In this document: one piece after another, positions 23,401 to 38,400 of the stretch
Position numbering within the stretch: the first letter of the stretch is position 1
How the letters are laid out: each line of letters starts with the position of its first letter
Source of the DNA: Hemibagrus wyckioides
Taxonomy: Eukaryota > Chordata > Actinopteri > Siluriformes > Bagridae
NCBI RefSeq assembly: GCF_019097595.1
Contig: NC_080718.1
Location: 14,302,157 to 14,366,156 of the forward strand
Length of the DNA stretch: 64,000 bases
Direction: 5' to 3'
Notes under the pieces: model-generated
The model's input: only the letters and a program-made list of their open reading frames with translations
Told to the model about the DNA's origin: nothing
Databases searched by the model: none
Position numbers and translations under genes: made by a program

Positions 23401-26400
23401 AAGTACAGCGCTTGACTGTTCTACAGTTTGTGACTCATGTTAAAGTACAAAAGTATGAACTTTTCAATGTAATTAAAGTATGAAAGTAGGAGTACATAAA
23501 AGAAGCTTCAAATCAGACACTTGTTTTAGTTACTGTGTTATTTTACCTATTTATATTCTTTACCTCAGTTTCTCAAGGACCCCGAGGACCAAGTGAAAAT
23601 ATCAGCTCACTAACAACAGTTTGACTCCTAAGTATCTATCAAATGTTAGCTAATATGATAACTCTAATGTACAGAGTGCTAATAGCTAGCTGTCATGATA
23701 CAATTTGACTTGATAAAATACAAAGTTTACATAACAGCAGATTACAGTGATGGTTAATGGGACTAATTCTTGCTGTCAAATCTGTTGCAGTTTAAATTCG
23801 TTATGAACTCCAGGAAGTTGTCTGATGCTAAATAGCCATTTGTTACTTCCCCCCTCTGTGTACTGATTATAAACATATCCTTGTACCCTTGCTGCTGAAG
23901 AGCACATGAAGCATATTTCTTAGCATTATTCTATGTGTTAGAGAAGGGTGTTCCAGTGCATTCCAGACCAGCATTATAAAAAAAATCTCTAAAAGGACTA
24001 ATTCCAGTTATCCTGACTTTTAGCTAACTATATCTAGCTAACTAGTTTTTTTTATCACTAAATGAATTTGTTTATTTGTAAACATGTACTTCATTCTGCA
24101 CATAATGATGAACTATTTCCTTTTTGGGCTTGCCATAAAAGCAGATTATGTTTCAATCTTCCGTTTTTTTTTCTTTCTACTTCTCTATTCCACCTCTCTC
24201 CTTCCACAGATTATTATTGTGAAATGTCAACTATACTGTGACCTGCAATCACCCTGTTGGACATATTACCATTTCACTCAGTTAACTACAAGTTAGCATT
24301 TAGTGATGGGCACCAGTAAATTTTCTGAATGGCTTTACAGCAAACGCTGACTGTAGTGCAAAACACAGGCTTGCTCGCTACAAGGAAAATCCATCAGTAT
24401 AAATAATTCATTGGCCTGTCGCTGGAGCTCTAGAGGAGATTTGAGCCCAAGCCATGAGAAGCTGAGTAACATTTAACCTCCCTCTGATGCTGACCTGAGG
24501 CCACCTGAGAGACAGGAATGTTTAGAGTTTCGGTTCCTCCAGAATTCAGCCAGGTGACAACAGCCAGATCAATGCCCTTGGCAGCAGATGTGGGAGGATA
24601 AAAAAAGATACAGAAGGCATGTTTGCCTGGAGAATGCACAGTGAAACTGTGTTCTAGCACTGATGATATTGTCTCTCTATCCTGGAGGAAATTTAGCAGC
24701 TAGAGGTCTGAAATCCCAGGATGTAGAAGCAAAAAATGTTTATTTATTCAGATGTGGATCTGTATAGTACATAATCTGTATAGTATAGTGGCATTATGAT
24801 AGATTTTTCTAATTGTCAGAACTTTTCCTGGCTTTAGTGATCAGAGTTTTGTTTTGTAGTGGCTTATAGTGCTCTAGGTTCCCTTCCTGCCTCTCTAATA
24901 AGATTTAATCAAAATGCTAATTTCTTATTTTCTTATGGAAAAATCTGGGTTTTTTGTTTGTTTGTTTTTTTTTTTGGTGGAAGCGTGACATGTGCCGAAT
25001 ATGGTTCGGCATCGCTTCTGCTCTGTTTCTCTGTAGTTAAGGAGTAAAAGTGGGTAGGCTGGTGTCTCATGGGGCTCAGGGAGTATGCACTTAAAAGCAT
25101 GGGTTCTTATGTTCTAATGTTTTCCATCCAAATGCTATTTTTCTGCAGTACCATTAGGTGCATTCTCTCCCCCCCCCTCTCTGTCTCTCTCTCACTCTCT
25201 CTCTCACTCTCTCTCTCATTAATGATGCAGGATAATTTTTTAGATCTTATTTGAAGGAGAAACATGCAACATAGATATAAATAAGAACATCAGTTGAAAT
25301 ACTGAAAAAGTATTTGTTACTGATAAGATATGAGGTGTCATCATCTTTGGGTATTTTGTTTTGGTTAGCATTTTATCTGTTGTATTGTTTGGGAAGCCCC
25401 TGTGGTCCTGTTATTTCATAAAAGCAGCAATCCAAAAAAATATATATGTCACAACAAAAGTCAAACCTACACCTATATGCACATTTCTGTTTATCTCAGA
25501 TGTGCATTCCTCAGCACATAGTATCAGTGTGTACTGTTAAGGCCCCAAAGTCATAAATTTATTTGAAAAATGAACATATGGACAGGGAGAAAAAAAACAT
25601 GTAAGCACTTTTAGTCTAGCTTGGTTAGCTTAATTGTTTTCTTCTCACTCTGCTCACCAGATGAGCGAGAAGCTGTACAAAAGAAGACCTTCACAAAATG
25701 GGTGAACTCCATCCTGGCTCGAGTCAGCTGCCGTATCTCAGACCTCTATCTAGACCTGCGGGATGGGAGGATGCTCATCAAACTGCTGGAGGTTCTGTCA
25801 GGAGAAAGGCTGGTGAGTATCTGCTGATCTGCTGATCAAAGCAGACTGGCGTTAAGAAGATGTTAATGTTCAGACTGCACAAATACACAGTTATCTTTCC
25901 ACATCCTGTAACCTGGTAATATATTTTGTAGCCCAGACCCACTAAAGGTCGCATGAGGATTCACTGTCTGGAGAATGTAGACAAGGCTCTGCAGTTTCTC
26001 AGGGAGCAAAGGGTTCATTTGGAGAACATGGGCTCACATGATATTGTAGACGGGAACCACCGTCTAATCCTGGGGCTCATTTGGACAATCATTCTTCGCT
26101 TCCAGGTGAGCTGAATTCCCTAGGTATAAGATTAAAATGCTGAGAATCAGTAACGTTACGTAAATAATAACGAGAAACAACCTATTCAAATGTCCCACCA
26201 CTTATATAGTTTGCCAAGACACCATGTTTATATTCATCCATGCTTTTTAATTTTTCACAGCAACATAACGTTTGTATTTATACTGATAAATAAAAGGGTT
26301 TGTATTTATTTTTTAATCACTACATTTGACAGCTGGTGTATTTTTAGCTCAAACAATATGATCTGCTGCATAACTTAATCCCTCTACATGGAAGAGCAGA

Positions 26401-29400
26401 GGAACAGAAGTAGCTGACTACTTTTTCTTTGGTCTGGATTTTTCATTAAAGAAAACTGGAAAAAAGAGAGCATGTCTATTTTTAGCTTTCAATCTTTAGA
26501 CAGCTCTCAGATCTGAAGCCTTAATAAGATCTAATTAAGCGAAGTTATGTGGGACAGAAACATTTTGTTCTGGAGTAAACCATTTGTCAGGTGTTTAACA
26601 ACTGACCCAATGACAATTAATATACAGTAAATGGTATGAAATAACATGGAATTTTTGCAAAATATTATTTCAGTTACAAGCTTACACCCATCTGCTTTCT
26701 GCCTTCTTCCCTTCTTCCTTCTGTGTTACAGATTCAGGACATTGTTGTAGAGGTAGGAAAGGCAGACCAGACGGGTAAGCAGGAGACTCGCTCTGCTAAA
26801 GATGCCTTGCTGCTTTGGTGTCAAATGAAGACCGCAGGGTAAATGTTATCAATGCTACCTGCATATCATATATCATATCATGTATACAGGATTTAATCTG
26901 GTACTCTTTTGTATTTTTAGGTATCCAAATGTAAATATCACCAACTTCACCACAAGCTGGAAGGATGGCTTAGCTTTTAATGCCCTTATACACAAACACA
27001 GGTGCAGGAAAATCAAAAGCAAATTAAACAAACATTGGCAAAAAATGAAAGACATACCTGTAATTTATTTCAATTTCTGAAATTTTGCAAATTCATTCCT
27101 CTAGGCCAGATCTGGTTGACTATGGCAACCTGCAGAGATCCAATCCAACTCATAATCTTCAGCAAGCTTTCAACGTGGCTGAGAGAAACCTTGGAGTCAC
27201 CAAACTACTGGATCCTGAAGGTAAAAAAAATCTTCAAACAGAAACAAGCTTATCATGTTTGAAAGAGACCTCACATCTCTGTGTGTTCTGTTATTTGCAG
27301 ATGTGTTTACCGAGAACCCAGATGAGAAGTCCATCATCACATATGTTGTTGCTTTCTACCACTACTTCTCAAAGATGAAAGCTCTGGCAGTTGAAGGCAA
27401 GCGAGTTGGGAAGGTGAGAGTGTCTTTGCTTATCTGTGTGTGATTTATACAAGTCAAACCTGTGCTGAAAAGACATGTCGTTCTTCAGGTGCTGGATCAT
27501 GCCATTGAGACAGAGAAGATGATTAAGATGTATGAGACACTTTCCTCAGATCTCTTAACGTGGATTGAACAGACCATCATTATTCTGAACAATCGTAAAC
27601 TTGCAAACTCTCTGAATGGAGTCCAGCAACAATTACAAGCCTTCAACTCATACCGTACTGTGGAAAAGCCTCCAAAGTAAAAGCAAAAACAGACCTGATT
27701 TTTATTTATTTACTTTTTTTTTTTTTTACGTTTAATTAGACTTTTTATGCATTTAATTTGACAGAGAATGATGTTATCTCACATTTCATCTCAATGTCCA
27801 TAAAGATTTCAGGAGAAGGGGAACCTGGAGGTACTGCTCTTCACTATCCAAAGCAGGATGAGGGCCAACAATCAGAAGGTTTACACCCCTAAAGAGGGCG
27901 CACTGGTGGCAGACATTAACAGGGTGAGGTTGAATTTTTAGATCCACCACTGCTCAGCTTTTCATTTTTATCATTTTATAGTTTACAGGTAATAATACTA
28001 TGATACAATTATTAATATCAAACAAATGCTTAAACTATTATCACCTAATCCAGGCATGGGAACGATTGGAGCGGGCTGAACATGATCGAGAGCGGGTGCT
28101 TAGAGATGAGCTCATCAGGCAGGAAAAGCTTGAACAAATGGCTCGCCGCTTTGACAGAAAAGCTGCCATGAGAGAAACCTGGCTGGTGGAGAACCAGAAA
28201 CTGGTGGCACAGGTACTTCATATTGTCTACAGGCTTTGAAACAAATTAGGATATGAGATCATTTTAGATAATGCAGTAATCCACATTCAAGCAATATACT
28301 TCAATGTACCTTTACATTGCAGGACAATTTTGGATATGATCTACCAGCAGTGGAGGCAGCAAAGAAGAAGCATGATGCCATTGAGACAGATATTGCTGCA
28401 TATGCGGAACGTGTGCAAGCCCTGGTGGCTTTGTCTAAAGAGCTGGAGGTGGAGAGGTACCATGATGCTAAACGAATTGACGTGAGGAAAGACAATATCC
28501 TGAGGCTCTGGGACTACCTCCAGGAACTTCTGAGTGCTCGTAGGGGCCGACTGGAGAAAAACCTCACCTTGCAAAGAATCTTCCAAGAAATGCTTTACAT
28601 CATTAACTGGATGGATGAGATGAAGGTAGAAGAGGGTTTTGATTAGTGTTGAGTGTAGAATTTTGTGGAATTTTGTGTCTAGCTAAAATCTGACAAAGCA
28701 TAATTTTGTTCTTGATTTCAAGTTATTTGTTATTTGTGTATGTTTTGATTGTGATTTACTTTTTTTTTATCAGACTCGTCTCGGGTCACGTGATTTTGGG
28801 AAGCACTTGCTGGAGGTGGAGGATCTTCTGCAGAAGCATGCTTTAATTGAGGCAGATATCGCTGTGCAAGCAGAGAGAGTGAACTCAGCTAATGCAGCTG
28901 CTCTCAAGTTTGCAAATGGAGACAGTTAGTAGAGTTTTTTCTTACGCTTATGCTATTATGGTATTATCAAGTACAATTAGCACCAAAATTGTAAACTTAT
29001 AACTAAAGGTACATTTTAGTACAGCTCTTAAATAAAGTAAAATAAGTATATAGTATCTATGTATATTATACAGTATAGTTTCAGCTCTGAAGTTTACTTA
29101 TTTCTGCTCTCTGCCTCCCCAACCAGGCTACAAACCATGTGACCCCCAAGTGATTCGAGACAGGGTACAGCACTTAGACCTATGTTACAAGGAGCTATGT
29201 GGCCTTGCAGCACATCGCAAGGCCCGTTTGGTGCAGTCTCGCCGTTTCTGGAACTTTGTCTGGGAGACAGCTGAACTGGAGAGCTGGATCCGTGAGAAGG
29301 AGCACATATTCTCCTCTCTTGACTATGGCAAGGACCTCACCAGTGTGCTGGTACTGCAGAGTAAGCACAGTGCTTTTGAAGATGAGCTAGACGCTCGGCG

Positions 29401-32400
29401 TGATCACCTGAAGCAGGTGATGGAAGAAGGTGAGAAGATGGTGAAAGGCAAGCATATTGATGCCCCTAAGGTACAGCAGAGAATGGATGAAGTACAGAGG
29501 CAATGGCAGCAACTGGAGGAGCTGGCTGCATTCCGCAAACAAAACCTTGAGGACACCCAACGTTTCTTCCAGTTTCAGGGTGACGCTGATGACCTTAAGG
29601 CCTGGCTGTTGGATGCCATAAGGCAGATGAGCACAGAAGATATCGGGCATGAGGAGTACACCACACAGAGATTGCTGAAGAGGCATCGTGCCCTGAGTGA
29701 CGAGGCAGTTAAGAACGGAGCCACCATTGATGCTCTGACCAAACAGGCTAATTCACTGCCCAATGAGCTAAAAAACACACCCGACATTCAGAGACGTCTA
29801 AAGGACATTAAGGATCTTTACATGGAACTCTTGACTCTCTCAGACCTGCGACAGAAGAAGCTCGAGGACACGATGGCACTGTACACCATTTTCAGTGAGA
29901 CAGATGCCTGTGAGCTCTGGATGGGTCAGAAAGAGACCTGGCTTGTTGGGTTAGAAACACCAGAGAAGTTGGAAGATCTGGAGGTCGTACAAAATAGGTA
30001 TGTGTATGCACCCTGGTTGGTATGTGTCAAGTATGTCATGGTGGATTGGTATTTATTACTTCTTATTTTAAGAACATATGGGCATTACTGACACGCATGC
30101 CATTCCACTGCAAATTCCACATTCCAGGAACTACATAGTGACACTTTGGTAAACATTTTCAATAGTGCAGTGTTCTTAATGAAGAATTTCTTGTGTTGCC
30201 AGGTTGAGGATCCTTGCTCAAGAAATGGGCAACATGCAGACACGGGTAGATGACATCAACAAAGCAGCCAAGCAGCTAGAGGATAGCAGGCACCCACGAT
30301 TCAAAGAGGTGAAGGATTGTCAGACTCATCTCAATAAGAGGTAAGGACTGTTTCCTAAGTATTGAATTTCAAGCCATGCACGCTCAATTTAGTTGTTTAG
30401 TTTAAAATCGATGGATATCACATAACTTTAATCACTCTCCCATTACCTTCACAGGTGGGAAGATTTTAAAGCTATGGTAGAATATAAGAAGCATAAGGTG
30501 GATTCAGCACTCAGTCTTCACAACTATGGGCTTGAGTGTGATGAAACTGGATCATGGATCAAAGACAAGACACGAGTCATTGAGTCTACGCAGGAGCTTG
30601 GAAATGACCTAGCTGCTGTTATGACTATCCAAAGGAAACTTTATGGCATTGAAAGAGACCTGGCTGCTATTCAGGATAAGCTGGACTTCCTGCATGGTGA
30701 AGCCCAACAACTTGTCAAGGATCATCCTGAGAATGCCACTGACATCCTGGCCAGACAAGAAGAGCTAAACAAAGCTTGGGAGACATTGAAACAAACGCTA
30801 AAGGATAGAGAGGATTCTCTTGGTGAAGTCAGCAAGCTGCAAAACTTCCTGCAGAACCTGGATGACTTTCAGTCCTGGCTTTTTAAAACACAGAAGACCA
30901 TCGCATCTGATGAGATGCCTACAAGCCTGCCAGAGGCAGAGGAACTCCTAAGTCTTCACGATGCACTAAAAGAAGATATGGATAGCCATGAGGAGGACTA
31001 TCACAGCATAAGAAACACTGGGGCAGCCGTTACTCATGAACAAGAGGACGATGCCCAGTACCAACAATTGGATCAGAGGCTGAAGGGCTTAGATAAGGGT
31101 TGGGATGAGCTGCAGAAAATGTGGGACAGCCGAAAGAACTTCTTGGACCAAAACATGGGTTTCCAACAGTTTGCAAGAGATGCAAAGCAAGCGGAAACCA
31201 TCTTGAACAACCAGGTAAGTATATTGCCAATCTTCTTCCAGACGTTTGCCCAGTTATACACCATTTTTACTCCAAATACCAAAACTTGTGTACATTTGTA
31301 TTTACTTTTACTAGGAGTACGTTCTGGCCCACCTGGAACTGCCTGACACACTTGATGGAGCAGAGAAGGCTTTGAAGAAGCATGAGGACTTTGCCACCAC
31401 TATGGATGCTAATGAGGACAAAATATTAAATACAATAGATGGAGGTCAAAGGCTGGTAGACAGTGGAAACCTTCATGCACCGAAAGTAAAGGACAAAATA
31501 AACTCGATCCAAGACAGGTCAGAAAAATTCAATACTGTGTGTGATAAATACTCACACTATATTTACTGTTTCAAATTCACTGACATTAAAATGTGTGTAC
31601 AAGCCGATTGTGGTTTTTATTTGACCATTAATATCCAAAATTTGTCTGTTATTATATTAAGGTTCTAGCATGCAAGCTGAATATACAGCATAAAAAACAA
31701 TCCCACTGGTTTTCTGTTCTAGTTTGGGATACACCCCCTTTTTGTTTTTTTGTTTTTTCCCCCTATTCTATCACACTTAATTTAACAGCTCAGGTGTTAA
31801 ACTTTGTATGGGCTTGTTCAGATGTAGTGAGTATGAGCAGGATAAGAAAACTAAACTGCTTTGAAAGAGTCCATGGGTTCTTTTTCTAGCACATTACTAA
31901 AACCTGCTGTGTAATCTCACCATTCTTGGGTCAGCATTGAGGCAAGAGCATTAGACAATGGAGAGGAAGTCTATATTTTTCCCATAAGTGGAGGTCGTCT
32001 GCTGTAGTGAGAGCTGGGCGCCTGTCCTGATGGGTATTGATCTCATAGTAAAAGTGCTCATCTGGAACAGCAGAGCTTTGTTCTGGACATAGTGAGACTT
32101 TCTCACATTGAGATGTTAATGCACTGTGCACCTAATGTGTGTTTGTATGTTCCTGCAGATATGCAAAGAACCAAGAGAAGGCCAAAGAGGTGTCTGAGAA
32201 ACTCAGTGACAACAAAGACCTGCAACACTTTCTTCAGAATACTCAGGATGTAAATGAATTTTCTATTTGAGCTGAATGAATCTACATAGTTTTTTCAAAC
32301 CTTCAATCATTTGTCAATCACTTTACTTTAAGTCCTCATTCTTTCTTATGTCTGCCTCATTCCTCAGCTTACTCTGTGGATAAATGAGAAAATGCTAACT

Positions 32401-35400
32401 GCTCAGGACACGTCATATGATGAAGCTCGCAACCTTCACACCAAGTGGCAGAAGCACCAGGCTTTCATGGCAGAACTGGCATCAAATAAGGATTGGCTCA
32501 CCAAAATTGACCAGGTTTATGAATGTCTGAGCTCACTATAAAATACACATCACTTACATATCAGACACACAGCAAAATCTTTTTAAATCAATTCAACAAA
32601 AATTCCAAATGTAACTTCCTTTTACGCCAATGTAGGAAGGAAAAGAGTTGATGGCCTCCAAACCTGAGTTTGAACCCATTGTGACAGAACGTCTGGAGAA
32701 ACTTCATGAACTGTGGAACAAGCTGGAAAACACCACGCAGGAAAAGGCCCGGCTTCTGTTTGATGCACACCGATCTGAACTGTTTGAACAGAGTTTGGAT
32801 GATTTGAAGAAGTGGTTGGGAAATCTAGAGCAGCAGCTCCAGGGTGATGTTGATGAAGAGGTGAAAGATCTTACTAGTGCCAATATCCTTCTTAAGAAGC
32901 ATCAGGTAAATACAATAGCAAACACTTCTCTTGAAACCATTTGGTACCTGTAACAGAAAATGAATTCAGAAATTAGAAGTTTTTTTCATCATCTTTTTCC
33001 TCACCACTCATTAGGGATAAATATACGTTTAACTTTCAAATTTTATTATTAATATTCTGTATTTATATAGATAATTTCCCTGTAAAGCCGCTTTAAAAAT
33101 AACATTGAATTAAATTGAAATGAATTGAAAACTAAAAGCATTCCAGATGGTCTGGGAGTTTCTAATAATTCAACAGTTGACTGATAAGTCTTGTTTCTGG
33201 GAATCATACACTTGCTTAAAAGTGTAAAAAATGCACTTTGGAGCCATTGATTTTTTTTTTTTTTTTTGCTGAATGTCCCCCATGAAGCCAATTTGTGGTT
33301 TTATTTAAACCCATTCAATTTGAGTAATACTCCTCTGGATTGTCTGTTAAATGCTGTAAGTGTATTTTAAAATGAATAAGAAATATCACTGGTAGTGATG
33401 GGTTGTGGTTTCCACCACTGTATAAAAAATGGCAATGTAAAGTGACATTCTTTACATTATATCATGACTTCTTCTCATCATGCAGGGCCACCAGTTTATT
33501 ATAAATACACTAGAAAATGAAAGCTTGTGATTAAAATTATGTATTATAAGGGCTGAACACACATGCTGAGGACCATTTCTTAATATTTAGAATCTCTGCC
33601 AAATAACCAACAAAGACTTGATTACTCTTTTAAACATGAGAATAAAATTGCAAATCTTTTTTCATCATATGGAACAGCAGCTGAAACACTAAAATAGGCC
33701 CTGTGCACTCTAGCTGAATTGTATATGCACTGTGTGGAAAAGTGGGCAACATTGACAGGCATTATTATTTAACTGCATTTGCACTGTTAAGGCCAGAGGG
33801 TGTGTGTAACCAAGCAAAAGAAATAACACATGTGCCTGTTTTGGTGTTTCACCTGCTGTTCTAAAAAACATCCCCAAAGCTTTCTAATGGACCAAAGTCT
33901 GATGATATCGCAGACTGGTCAAAGTGTTGGAGTGTTCCATTATGCTTGTCGAGCAACTTACACACAGATTTGGCCCTGTGGAGCCAGCATTTGCACCCGA
34001 CAGCTGTCATCCTGGAATGTGGGCGTGTTAGTGTTGTGGTCTGCAAAAAAGGCAATCTCATAGCCTAGCTAATAAAAGATCGATTTTTATGACAAATTAC
34101 ATTTGTCCAGATGCTCAACTTTATAACTTTGTAAAACAGTCGATAGATATGAATTTAATTTGGGTCTGTGATAGAGATTTTTGAGATCAGGTGACAATTC
34201 TCACATACGTTAAAAGATGGTAAAGCCAATAAATATTTATGTCTATTTATTTAATTATTTATTCAGTAATTCATCTTTAGTAACCTTATTATCCTGGTCA
34301 TGGGCACAGTGGATCTGGTTCAGTGGTTCACTGGCCACCATGAAATGTCACACACTGAAATGGAATTCAGTCCAACTTAGTGACTATACACACACTGATT
34401 TACACCCAATTTTACCATAGCCAATCCATCCACTGGTGTGTTTTTGAGAGGTAGAAGGAAACCAGAGGAACACTGGGAGAACTTGTTCAAAAACTTCACA
34501 GAAACAGTAACCTGAGCTCAGGATCAAACCATAGACATGCCATTATCTGTATAATTAGCTCAAATGTTGATTCTGTTTACACTAGAAATTGTCTGGTTAA
34601 CTTCATAGACAGTGCTGTAAAATGCTTGGGTTTTTACTATAGATCTTTTATAGACAGCTCTATAAACAGTCTTACCTGTGCTCCTGCAGATGACTGAGAA
34701 TCAGGTGCGAGACCGAGCGCGTGAGTTGGAAGAGCTACAGGAAGCTGTGCAGCAGCATGCTCCATTAACCGAAGAGCAGCCCGAACTGGAAGTTGAGCAG
34801 CAGGCCCTCCAGAGGGACTTTCAGCAGCTCCTTACACCTCTGGCTCAGCGCAAGGGAAAACTTGAGGCAGCTAAATCCGTGTACCAGTTCTACAGAGATG
34901 TGGCAGATGAGATGGTGAGTGGCAATTCCACAAGGAATGATTCACAGAGATCTAATAAACGGCCATTTAATCTTTTGTTTCATTGATGTTTTAGCTTTGG
35001 CTTGAAGAGAGGTTGCCTATGGCGATGTCGCAGGATCATGGGAACAATCTGCAGACAGTCCAGCTTCTCCTGAAAAAGAATCAGGTAATCAGGGCATGTC
35101 TTATCCTGACCTGAGGCAACATCACTAAAAAGTTTTTTAACTTCTCAGCATTATTTGTATTAATCAAATTTTATCCAAACACAGTCCCTCCAGAAGGAGA
35201 TTGACGGTCACCAGCCACGTGTGGATGAGGTGTTGCAGCGGGGTCGACGTATGACGGCAGCTGCAGAAGGGAGTCCAGAGGCAGAGCATATGTCTGAGGA
35301 AATGAAGAGGTTGGAGGAAATGTGGGCACGGCTACAGGATGAAATGGCAAAACGCAGAGCTCGACTCAATACCTCTAACGATGCCCAGCAATACTATAAT

Positions 35401-38400
35401 GATGCAGATGAAGCAGAAGCTTGGATTGGTGAACAGGAACTCTACATGATTGCTGATGATAAAGCAAAGGTAGAGTTGTTGAGGAAGAATTGGCAAATAG
35501 TTTGGAGAACTTTGTCAAAATCTTTTCACTCAATGTTCTGTTTGCTATTTTGTGCATTTTTTCAAAAATCGACATCGACTTTGTCTCCTCTTGTAACTTC
35601 TAATCTCCATTCTTCCCAGGATGAACAGAGCGCTATGATTCTGCTAAAGAGGCACTTGGTTCTGAAGCAGGTTGTTGATGACTATGCAGATTCTATCCAG
35701 AAGCTTGCTGACCATGCACAGAAGATGTTTGCTGAGGAGCATCCTGAAGGGTATGCTGGGTTAACACTGTAGATTTAAAACTCTCTAACAAGAGGAGTGT
35801 CATAGAAATTTATATTTTCCTGTGCAGGGAGGCTATCATCCGGAGGCAGGGTCAGGTGGACAAACAGTATGCAGGGTTGAAGGAGCTGGCTGAGGATCGC
35901 AGGAGGAATCTTGATCACACTTACCATCACTTTCTCTTGAGCCGGGAGGTGGAAGATCTAGAGCAGTGGATTGCTGAGCGTGATGTAGTGGCTTCATCAC
36001 AGGAGATGGGACAGGACCTGGACCATGTTACGGTACTACAGAACATCCACATCTTCACACACATAGTAATGAAATACACACTTGATGGTAGAAATATTGA
36101 ATGAGCTCTTGTTTCTGGACTGTAATTGGGTCACAAGCTAAATGGTCACCATGTAATAAGGTATGGATTTATAATGCCTCATTTGGTGTTATAATAATTA
36201 TTGCATGTTACTGCTTAAATGACACTTAGACGCTGAGGGATAAGTTCAGGGAGTTTGCCAGGGAGACGGGGACTGTAGGACAAGAGCGGGTGGACACTGT
36301 GAATCATACCATTGATGAGCTGATCGAGGCCGGTCATAGTGAATCATCCACACTGGCTGAATGGAAGGACGGCATTAATGAGAGCTGGGCAGATCTCTTG
36401 GAACTCATTGACACTCGCACACAGCTCCTGACTTCTTCTTATGATCTGTTTAAGTAAGTTGTTCTGGATAAAATCAAATCAGTTTATTTAAAGCATTTCT
36501 CAATATGTCCTTTTTTGTTTTTTTAACATATGTTGACTCTTCAACAAACAATTAGTATCCTTTTATGTGCATTCCTGTGTAAATAAATGTAATTTTGCAA
36601 AGCGGTAGAAATAAAAAAAGGGTTATAACTCGTCCTTCTGTACAGGTACTTTTATGATGGCAAGGAGTTAGTAGTCCAGATCCATGAGAAACAGAATGAG
36701 CTTCCGGAAGATTTAGGAGAGGATTTCAGCAAGGCGGAGTCTTTCCATCGTATGCATGCTGCATTTGAGAGAGATATCAGCTCCCTCGGAAAGCAGGTAA
36801 ATCACAATGCAGATGTTAAACAAGACTTGCATACCTTATCATCACTGAATGTTTATTTAATGTACTTTTGGAATCATTTAAGAAATACTAATCTTTCAGC
36901 CATCTTAATTTCACTTTATTTGGCACACATTTAAATATATTTTCTGGGAGCACCTAGACACTGCATCTGCTTGCGCTGCCATCTTGATTGTAGAGGTTGC
37001 AATATATCTCTTTTAAACTATGTTTAATATATACATCTCAGTAGACAATAATCAAGGCATTTCACTATGTCCAATCTTGTATATTTATTTATTAACGTGT
37101 ATTTTTGTAACTTCTTTATTTAAATTCCTTTATTGTTATATGTTTAAATGCCCTTTTTGCTGTCCCTTTTTACATTATTTTGTTGTATTGTATACACTGA
37201 CAATAAAATACCTTACCTTACCTTACCTATATAGGTACAGCAGTTTCAGGACACTGCAGTTCGCTTGCATGCCCAGTATGCTGGAGTTCAGGCAGATGCT
37301 ATCAAAGCAACAGAGAAAGAGGTTGTAGATGCCTGGAAGGGTCTTAAGGCTGCCTGCGCTGGCAGGCAGAAACAGCTGGAGGAGACAGCCAACAAGTTCC
37401 GCTTCTTCACCATGGTTAGGGATCTCATGGCCTGGATGGAAAGCATCATCCAGCAAATTGAAACTCAGGAGAAACCTAGGTGAGTTGAGATTTGCACCAC
37501 AGAGAATTCAAGCCAATTTAAGGATTGTGAAAATGTGCCTAAATGTGTGTTTTTTGCTCAACTCTAGAGATGTGTCATCAGTGGAGTTGCTAATGAAGTA
37601 TCACCAAGATATCCGTGCAGAGATTGAGACGCGTGGACCAAAGTTTAATGACTGTGTGAAGTTAGGGCGGACTCTGCTAGAACAGAAGCACAAGGATTCA
37701 GATGAGGTACTTAGATACATCAGCAATTGAGCTGTCATATTAGGGTCTGTAGTAAGATTGATTTGCTATATTTCTCATTTTCTTCTATAGATCAAAGAGA
37801 AGTTGATGCAGCTAATTGAGAAGAGGAAGGAAATGATGCTTAAATGGGATGACAGATGGGACTGGCTTAGACTGTGTATGTGCTCTTGAATTATTCAAAC
37901 ATGCCTCATCACTTACCTTTAACACTCCTTGCACATTCCACTAGTTATCCTTCATGTATACTGTATATAAGCCTGCAAACTATTGCTAATGTCTCCCCCT
38001 AGTGTTAGAAGTGTGCCAGTTTGCCCGGGATGCATCTGTAGCAGAAGCCTGGCTGATAGCTCAGGAGCCGTACGTGGCCAGTAGGGACTTGGGTCAATCT
38101 GTGGATGAGGTAGAGAAACTGCTCAAGAGGCATGAGGCCTTTGAGAAATCCACTGCGACCTGGGAGGAGCGATTTTCTGCACTGGAGCGCCTTACAACAG
38201 TAAGAACATTACAGCTTTCAGTATGCATGTATAAGAGAATGTGTGCGTACAGTAACTTGTTTGTTTGCTTTTTTTTATTCTAGCTTGAGCTGCTTGAAAT
38301 CAGAAAACAGCAGCAGGAAATGCTGAAGTACAGACAAGAAGAGGAAAAGGACAGCAGGTAATATGAAGTTCACAACACATCAGACACTTTGTGAACAGTT

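Larger units (their letters stand above)
20496..25660 (+). other. sptb: sptb intron 2
   Basis: A 5.2-kb intron that contains a candidate alternative first exon (22242-22758), a (CA)n tract, a (TTTA)n-(TTCA)n block with the head of a dispersed repeat, a purine-rich stretch at 22117-22165 and a (CT)n tract. The rest (22759-25140) is AT-rich with no exon or repeat that I recognise. The stretch 24420-24660 is less AT-rich and unexplained. Confidence 0.65.
32906..34689 (+). other. sptb: sptb intron 20 with decayed repeats
   Basis: A 1.8-kb intron between donor atcag|gtaaat and acceptor ctcctgcag|atgact. It contains a fragment resembling a fish repeat tail at 33078-33131 (ctgtaaagccgcttt..gaattgaa), a T run near 33250 and a decayed dispersed repeat at 34245-34530. 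The stretch 33830-34070 has short frames on both strands that I do not recognise. Confidence 0.65.

Noticed and set aside
33830..34063. Open frames on both strands that could be transposon remnants
   Set aside because: No catalytic or terminal-repeat motif was found, so there is not enough to call an element.
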